Positions 59,080 to 64,000 of a stretch of DNA of 64,000 bases are shown here, piece after piece. This stretch comes from Escherichia sp. E4742 (GTDB taxonomy: Bacteria; Pseudomonadota; Gammaproteobacteria; Enterobacterales; Enterobacteriaceae). Position 1 is the stretch's first letter; every line of letters begins with the position of its first letter. Made by a program: the position numbers and the translations under genes. Below the pieces are notes generated by a model. That model saw only the letters and a program-made list of their open reading frames with translations. It had not been told where the DNA came from and made no database searches. The stretch is taken from contig NZ_CP040443.1 of NCBI RefSeq assembly GCF_005843885.1, positions 1,984,001 to 2,048,000 of the forward strand. The letters are read 5' to 3'.

Positions 59080-59097
59080 CAGCGAAACGTTTCGCTG
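59080..59097. promoter_or_regulatory. RbsR operator
   Basis: CAGCGAAACGTTTCGCTG is a perfect 18-bp palindrome of the LacI-family type (central CG, GAAACGTTTC), right upstream of rbsD. It is the expected RbsR site of the ribose operon. Confidence 0.92.
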
Positions 59098-59147
59098 ACC
59101 AGCAGTTTAATCCTGACTGAACAGAGAAAACCATCGCAACGTTACTG

Positions 59148-59169
59148 AAATGTGATCAACATCGAAACG
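59148..59169 (-). promoter_or_regulatory. Probable CRP site of the rbs operon
   Basis: On the minus strand TTCGA-N6-TCACA (core 59151-59166) has one perfect half-site of the CRP consensus, about 60 bases upstream of the operator, which fits catabolite activation of rbs. Confidence 0.6.
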
Positions 59170-59191
59170 TTTTACATCGTGATTAAGCATG

Positions 59192-59229
59192 AAAAACAAA
59201 AACGCCCCCTTTATGGAGAAAGGAGGCGT
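59192..59229 (-). terminator. Terminator after kup
   Basis: On the minus strand ACGCCTCCTTT and AAAGGGGGCGT, with one mismatch, are followed by a T-rich stretch. It lies right after kup and ahead of the rbs promoter. Confidence 0.85.
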
Positions 59230-59235
59230 CTGGCG

Positions 59236-61104
59236 TTAGATTTCGACCTGAGTACCTAGTTCAATAACCCGGTTTGGTGGGATTTCAAACTGATCTGGTG
59301 CACGCAGTGCATTACGCTGCAACAGCAAGTACAGTTTGCCACGCAAACGTAAGTACCACGGGCGTTTGCCGAGGATCAACGACTCATGGGACATAAAGAA
59401 GGAGGTTTCCATCATCCGGCAACTTAACCCTTCCAGGCCACAGCGGTGGAAGACTTCTTCCACGTTTGGAGTTTCCCGCCAGCCGTAACTTGCCACCACG
59501 CGCCAGAAAGTGGGCGACAGTTGTTCAATCTGTACCCGACGGACGTTATGGACATATGGCGCGTCTTCGGTGCGCAGAGTTAACAGAATTACCCGCTCAT
59601 GCAATACCTTGTTATGTTTCAGGTTATGCATCAGCGCAAAGGGAATGACGTTGATTGCACGCGACATGTACACCGCAGTTCCGGGAACGCGAACGGGCGG
59701 TGATTTCTCCAGCGAAGCAATCATCGCTTCCAGAGAATTACCATGTTCATGCATCCGTCGCAGCAGGCGGAAACGCTCGCTCTTCCAGGTGGTCATCACG
59801 ATAAACATCACCGTACCGAGGCTCAATGGCAACCAGCCGCCGGAGAGCAGTTTATCGAGGTTAGCGGTGAACAATGGAATATCGACACAAAGGAAGGCTA
59901 TCAGGATCAGCGCAACAAAATACTTATTCCAGTGCCAGTTCTGACGCGCCACGGTAGTCGAAAGAATAGACGTCAGCACCATGGTTCCGGTTACCGCAAT
60001 CCCATACGCCGCCGCCAGGTTACTGGAGTGCTCAAAGCTGACAATCACAATCACGACCGCGACATAGAGCATCCAGTTCACAAACGGAATATAGATTTGC
60101 CCTGACTCCATTTCGGAGGTGTGAATGATACGCATCGGCGAAAGATATCCCAGACGTACCGCCTGACGCGTCAATGAGAAAACGCCAGAGATAACTGCCT
60201 GCGAGGCAATCACCGTTGCCAGTGCAGCGATGATCAGCAGCGGGATTAGCGCCCAATCCGGTGCTAACAGGAAGAACGGGTTCTTAATCGCTTCCGGGTT
60301 CTTTAACAACAGCGCTCCCTGGCCGAAGTAATTAAGGGTTAAGGAAGGCAAGACGACAGTGAACCACGCCAGGCGAATCGGGAACTTACCAAAATGCCCC
60401 ATATCGGCATACAGCGCCTCGACTCCGGTAATCGACAGCACCACCGCCCCTAATGCAATAAAAGAAACCGTTTTGTATTCAAGGAAGAAATGCACCGCCC
60501 ACATCGGATTCAGTGCATGCAGCACTTCCGGGTTAGCAATAATGCTACGTAACCCAAGCCCTGCCAGAATCAAAAACCAGGTCAGCATGATCGGCGCAAA
60601 CAGCTTACCGACCATAGCCGTGCCATGTTTTTGAATCATAAACAGTAAAGTAAGAACGATGATTGAGAGGGGAACTATCCAGGTATCCAGTTGCGGGGCG
60701 ACGATTTCCAGACCTTCAATGGCAGACATCACCGAAATAGCGGGAGTAATGACGACTTCACCATAGAAAAAGCTGCCACCGATTAGCCCCATAATCACTA
60801 ACATTGAGGTCGTTCGAGCCGACGTATTACGCCCGGCAAGCGACATCAACGTCAGAATTCCCCCTTCTCCGGCGTTATCCGCGCGCATCACGAAGGTAAG
60901 GTATTTGATGGAAACCACAAAGATTAGCAGCCAGAAGATCAGCGATAAAAAGCCAAACACAGCATCGCGTTCAACGCCAAAACCAAACTGGCCGGACAAA
61001 CATTCACGAAGTGTATATAACGGGCTGGTACCAATATCGCCGTAGACAACTCCAATCGCCGCGAGGGTAATCGCGGGCAACGATTGCTTATTATCAGTGC
61101 TCAT
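59236..61104 (-). CDS. kup: Kup (TrkD), potassium:proton symporter
   Basis: Kup is the constitutive low-affinity K+ (and Cs+) importer of the KUP/HAK family. The 622-residue protein has 12 hydrophobic segments over residues about 10-450 and a soluble C-terminal domain to about 622. The early motif [14 protein letters not shown] (17-30), with conserved Asp23, is characteristic of the family. It is upstream of rbsD on the same strand but ends in its own terminator. It is divergent from ravA. Confidence 0.97.
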
Positions 61105-61326
61105 AGACTAGTCTTTCGTTGAAATATGAAATGTGTGCGTAGTCCCTTGGCCCACAAAAAAGCGCACAGTATGCACGATTAACGGCAAAATCGTACTCCT
61201 AAATGCGGCCACATTAACCTGGCTCAAAGAAAAATATCCCTTCTTTGAGACTATTTTTGCCACCAGCAAGAAACGTCTATACTCGCAATTTACGCAGAAC
61301 TTTTGACGAAAGGACGCCACTTCATT

Positions 61327-62823
61327 ATGGCTCACCCTCATTTATTAGCGGAAAGAATTTCCCGCCTGAGCAGCGCGCTGGAAAAGGGGCTTTATGAACG
61401 TAGCCACGCTATCCGCCTTTGTTTGTTAGCGGCATTAAGTGGTGAAAGCGTGTTCTTGCTTGGCCCTCCAGGTATTGCTAAAAGTCTGATCGCCCGTCGC
61501 TTAAAATTCGCCTTCCAGAATGCGCGCGATTTTGAATATCTGATGACCCGCTTCTCCACCCCGGAAGAAGTTTTTGGCCCCCTTTCCATTCAGGCGTTAA
61601 AAGATGAAGGACGCTATGAACGCTTAACCAGCGGTTACCTGCCGGAAGCAGAAATCGTCTTTCTGGATGAAATCTGGAAAGCTGGCCCGGCGATTCTTAA
61701 TACCCTGCTCACCGCCATTAACGAACGTCAATTCCGTAACGGTGCTCATGTCGAAAAAATCCCGATGCGCTTGCTCGTGGCGGCCTCCAACGAGCTGCCG
61801 GAAGCAGACAGCAGTCTGGAAGCGTTATATGACCGCATGCTGATTCGTCTGTGGTTAGATAAAGTGCAGGATAAAGCGAATTTCCGCTCCATGCTGACCA
61901 GCCAACAAGATGAAAATAACAATCCGGTTCCTGCCGCCTTGCAGGTCACTGATGAAGAATATGAACGCTGGCAGAAAGAGATTAGTGAAATTACGCTGCC
62001 CGATCATGTATTTGAGCTGATTTTTATGCTGCGCCAGCAACTGGATAAATTACCGGATGCACCTTACGTCTCCGATCGTCGCTGGAAAAAAGCGATCCGC
62101 TTATTGCAGGCCAGCGCTTTTTTTAGTGGTCGCAGTGCTGTTGCCCCGGTTGATCTTATCTTGCTGAAAGATTGCCTGTGGTATGACGCGCAAAGCCTGA
62201 ATTTGATTCAACAACAAATTGATTTATTGATGACCGGTCACGCCTGGCAACAGCAAGGGATGTTGACCCGCCTGGGCGCGATTGTGCAACGTCGTCTGCA
62301 ACTCCAGCAGCAACAAAGCGATAAAACAGCCTTAACGGTAATTCGTCTGGGCGGCATTTTCAGCCGTCGTCAGCAGTATCAGCTTCCTGTCAACGTTACT
62401 GCTTCCAATCTGACTCTGCTGCTGCAAAAACCGTTAAAACTGCATGATATGGAAGTCGTTCATATCACCTTTGAGCGTAGCGCGCTGGAACAGTGGCTGA
62501 GCAAAGGTGGTGAGATTCGTGGCAAACTGAACGGTATCGGCTTTGCCCAGAAACTGAATCTGGAAGTTGATAGCGCCCAACATCTGGTTGTACGCGATGT
62601 AAGTTTACAAGGCAGTATGCTGGCGCTCCCCGGTTCATCGGCTGAAGGTCTGCCAGGTGAAATAAAACAACAACTGGAAGAGCTTGAAAGCGACTGGCGT
62701 AAGCAACATGTTTTATTCAGCGAACAGCAAAAATGTCTGTTTATCCCTGGCGACTGGTTAGGTCGCATTGAAGCCAGCCTACAGGATGTCGGCGCCCAGA
62801 TTCGCCAGGCGCAACAATGCTAA
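61327..62823 (+). CDS. ravA: RavA, MoxR-family AAA+ ATPase
   Basis: RavA is a hexameric MoxR AAA+ ATPase that works with ViaA and binds the inducible lysine decarboxylase LdcI. From the ATG at 61327 it is 498 residues, the known length; an in-frame start at 61303 has no better ribosome site. Walker A is LGPPGIAKS (about 46-54), Walker B VFLDEIWK, sensor region VAASNELPEADS. A C-terminal LARA region (about 330-430) contacts LdcI. Its end overlaps the viaA start by seven bases. Confidence 0.96.
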   Translation: MAHPHLLAERISRLSSALEKGLYERSHAIRLCLLAALSGESVFLLGPPGIAKSLIARRLKFAFQNARDFEYLMTRFSTPEEVFGPLSIQALKDEGRYERLTSGYLPEAEIVFLDEIWKAGPAILNTLLTAINERQFRNGAHVEKIPMRLLVAASNELPEADSSLEALYDRMLIRLWLDKVQDKANFRSMLTSQQDENNNPVPAALQVTDEEYERWQKEISEITLPDHVFELIFMLRQQLDKLPDAPYVSDRRWKKAIRLLQASAFFSGRSAVAPVDLILLKDCLWYDAQSLNLIQQQIDLLMTGHAWQQQGMLTRLGAIVQRRLQLQQQQSDKTALTVIRLGGIFSRRQQYQLPVNVTASNLTLLLQKPLKLHDMEVVHITFERSALEQWLSKGGEIRGKLNGIGFAQKLNLEVDSAQHLVVRDVSLQGSMLALPGSSAEGLPGEIKQQLEELESDWRKQHVLFSEQQKCLFIPGDWLGRIEASLQDVGAQIRQAQQC

Positions 62824-64000
62824 CACTGGATACGCTCAATGTGATGCTGGCCGTCAGCGAAGAGGGATTGATCGAAGAGATGATCATCGCGCTGCTGGCC
62901 TCACCGCAGCTGGCGGTCTTCTTTGAAAAATTCCCACGACTGAAGGCGGCAATCACTGATGATGTTCCCCGCTGGCGTGAGGCGCTGCGCAGTCGGCTGA
63001 AAGATGCCCGAGTCCCGCCGGAACTCACCGAAGAGGTGATGTGCTATCAGCAAAGCCAGCTTCTCTCCACGCCGCAGTTTATTGTGCAGCTACCGCAGAT
63101 TCTGGACTTACTGCATCGTCTGAATTCCCCGTGGGCCGAACAAGCCCGACAGCTGGTTGATGCTAACAGCACTATCACTCAGTCATTGCATACGCTTTTT
63201 CTCCAGCGTTGGCGCTTAAGCCTGATTGTGCAAGCGACGACCCTGAATCAGCAGTTATTAGAAGAAGAACGCGAACAACTGTTGAGCGAAGTTCAGGAAC
63301 GCATGACATTAAGCGGACAGCTCGAACCAGTTCTGGCAGATAACAACACCGCAGCCGGTCGTCTGTGGGATATGAGCGCCGGTCAGCTTAAACGCGGCGA
63401 CTATCAGTTGATTGTGAAATACGGGGAATTTCTTAACGAACAGCCGGAACTGAAACGTCTGGCGGAACAGCTGGGACGTTCGCGGGAGGCCAAATCAATA
63501 CCCCGCAACGATGCGCAGATGGAAACCTTCCGCACCATGGTGCGCGAACCGGCAACCGTTCCTGAGCAGGTTGATGGCCTGCAACAAAGCGATGATATTT
63601 TACGCCTTCTGCCGCCGGAACTGGCGACACTGGGCATCACTGAACTGGAATATGAATTTTATCGTCGGCTGGTGGAAAAACAGTTGCTCACCTATCGTCT
63701 GCACGGTGAATCATGGCGTGAAAAAGTGATCGAACGCCCGGTGGTACATAAAGATTACGACGAACAACCGCGTGGACCGTTTATTGTCTGCGTAGATACT
63801 TCCGGCTCAATGGGCGGTTTTAATGAGCAGTGTGCGAAAGCGTTCTGTCTGGCCTTGATGCGCATAGCCCTCGCTGAAAATCGACGCTGCTATATTATGT
63901 TATTTTCCACCGAGATCGTCCGTTACGAGCTTTCAGGCCCACAAGGTCTTGAACACGCGATCCGCTTTTTAAGTCAGCAGTTTCGTGGCGGCACCGATCT
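62817..64000 (+). CDS. viaA: ViaA, VWA-domain partner of RavA, cut by the window edge
   Basis: ViaA is the von Willebrand factor A partner of RavA; the pair is linked to aminoglycoside sensitivity and respiratory complexes. 394 codons are visible from the ATG at 62817 and the frame is open to the window end; the K-12 protein is 483 residues. The N-terminal part is helical; the VWA metal site (MIDAS, DTSGS) lies at residues about 327-331 in FIVCVDTSGSMGG. It overlaps ravA by seven bases, so the two are coupled. Confidence 0.96.
   Translation, partial: MLTLDTLNVMLAVSEEGLIEEMIIALLASPQLAVFFEKFPRLKAAITDDVPRWREALRSRLKDARVPPELTEEVMCYQQSQLLSTPQFIVQLPQILDLLHRLNSPWAEQARQLVDANSTITQSLHTLFLQRWRLSLIVQATTLNQQLLEEEREQLLSEVQERMTLSGQLEPVLADNNTAAGRLWDMSAGQLKRGDYQLIVKYGEFLNEQPELKRLAEQLGRSREAKSIPRNDAQMETFRTMVREPATVPEQVDGLQQSDDILRLLPPELATLGITELEYEFYRRLVEKQLLTYRLHGESWREKVIERPVVHKDYDEQPRGPFIVCVDTSGSMGGFNEQCAKAFCLALMRIALAENRRCYIMLFSTEIVRYELSGPQGLEHAIRFLSQQFRGGTD

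Overview
The window is chromosomal DNA of Escherichia coli or a very close relative (Escherichia/Shigella). Nearly every protein matches, as far as I can recall the K-12 families, at close to full length. Gene order follows the E. coli segment from cyaY through hem, wec, rho, ilv, rrnC and rbs to ravA-viaA. It is not K-12 MG1655: ilvG is intact, and several accessory insertions and losses are present. All comparisons with K-12 are from memory and were not computed.

Layout. 1-8140: an unidentified gene cut by the left edge, cyaY, cyaA (minus), then the hemC-hemD-hemX-hemY operon. 8141-12440: an unidentified small membrane-protein gene, the GlmZ small RNA, the sulfatase aslA and its radical-SAM partner aslB. 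12550-13020: four tRNA genes (Pro, Leu, His, Arg), all minus. 13120-25575: thrP (yifK) and the enterobacterial common antigen (ECA) operon wecA-wzzE-wecB-wecC-wecD-wecE-wzxE-wecF-wzyE-wecG, all minus. The usual rffG and rffH pair is absent between wecC and wecD. 25770-33220: rho with its leader peptide rhoL, trxA, rhlB, gppA, rep and ppiC. 33237-43270: ilvC, ilvY, a toxin-antitoxin pair inserted between ilvY and ilvA, then the ilvLXGMEDA operon (minus). 43620-46461: yifB, maoP with its maoS site, and hdfR. 46520-52140: a complete rRNA operon on the minus strand (16S, tRNA-Glu, 23S, 5S, tRNA-Asp, tRNA-Trp, terminator) with P1 and P2 promoters. 52264-64000: yieP, the decayed remains of hsrA, rbsDACBKR (minus), kup (minus), then ravA and viaA, the latter cut by the right edge.

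The genes form coherent pathways. hemC and hemD convert porphobilinogen to uroporphyrinogen III. The wec genes make, flip and polymerise the ECA trisaccharide. The ilv genes carry out isoleucine and valine synthesis under leader-peptide attenuation. The rbs genes import and phosphorylate ribose under RbsR.

The parts that depart from the common backbone are: a clean loss of rffGH from the ECA operon; a HigBA-like toxin-antitoxin module whose insertion seems to have altered the end of ilvY; a two-ended remnant of the transporter gene hsrA; an unidentified membrane protein squeezed between the hem terminator and glmZ; and an unidentified gene next to cyaY. I saw no phage, insertion sequence, CRISPR array or clearly new multi-gene system.
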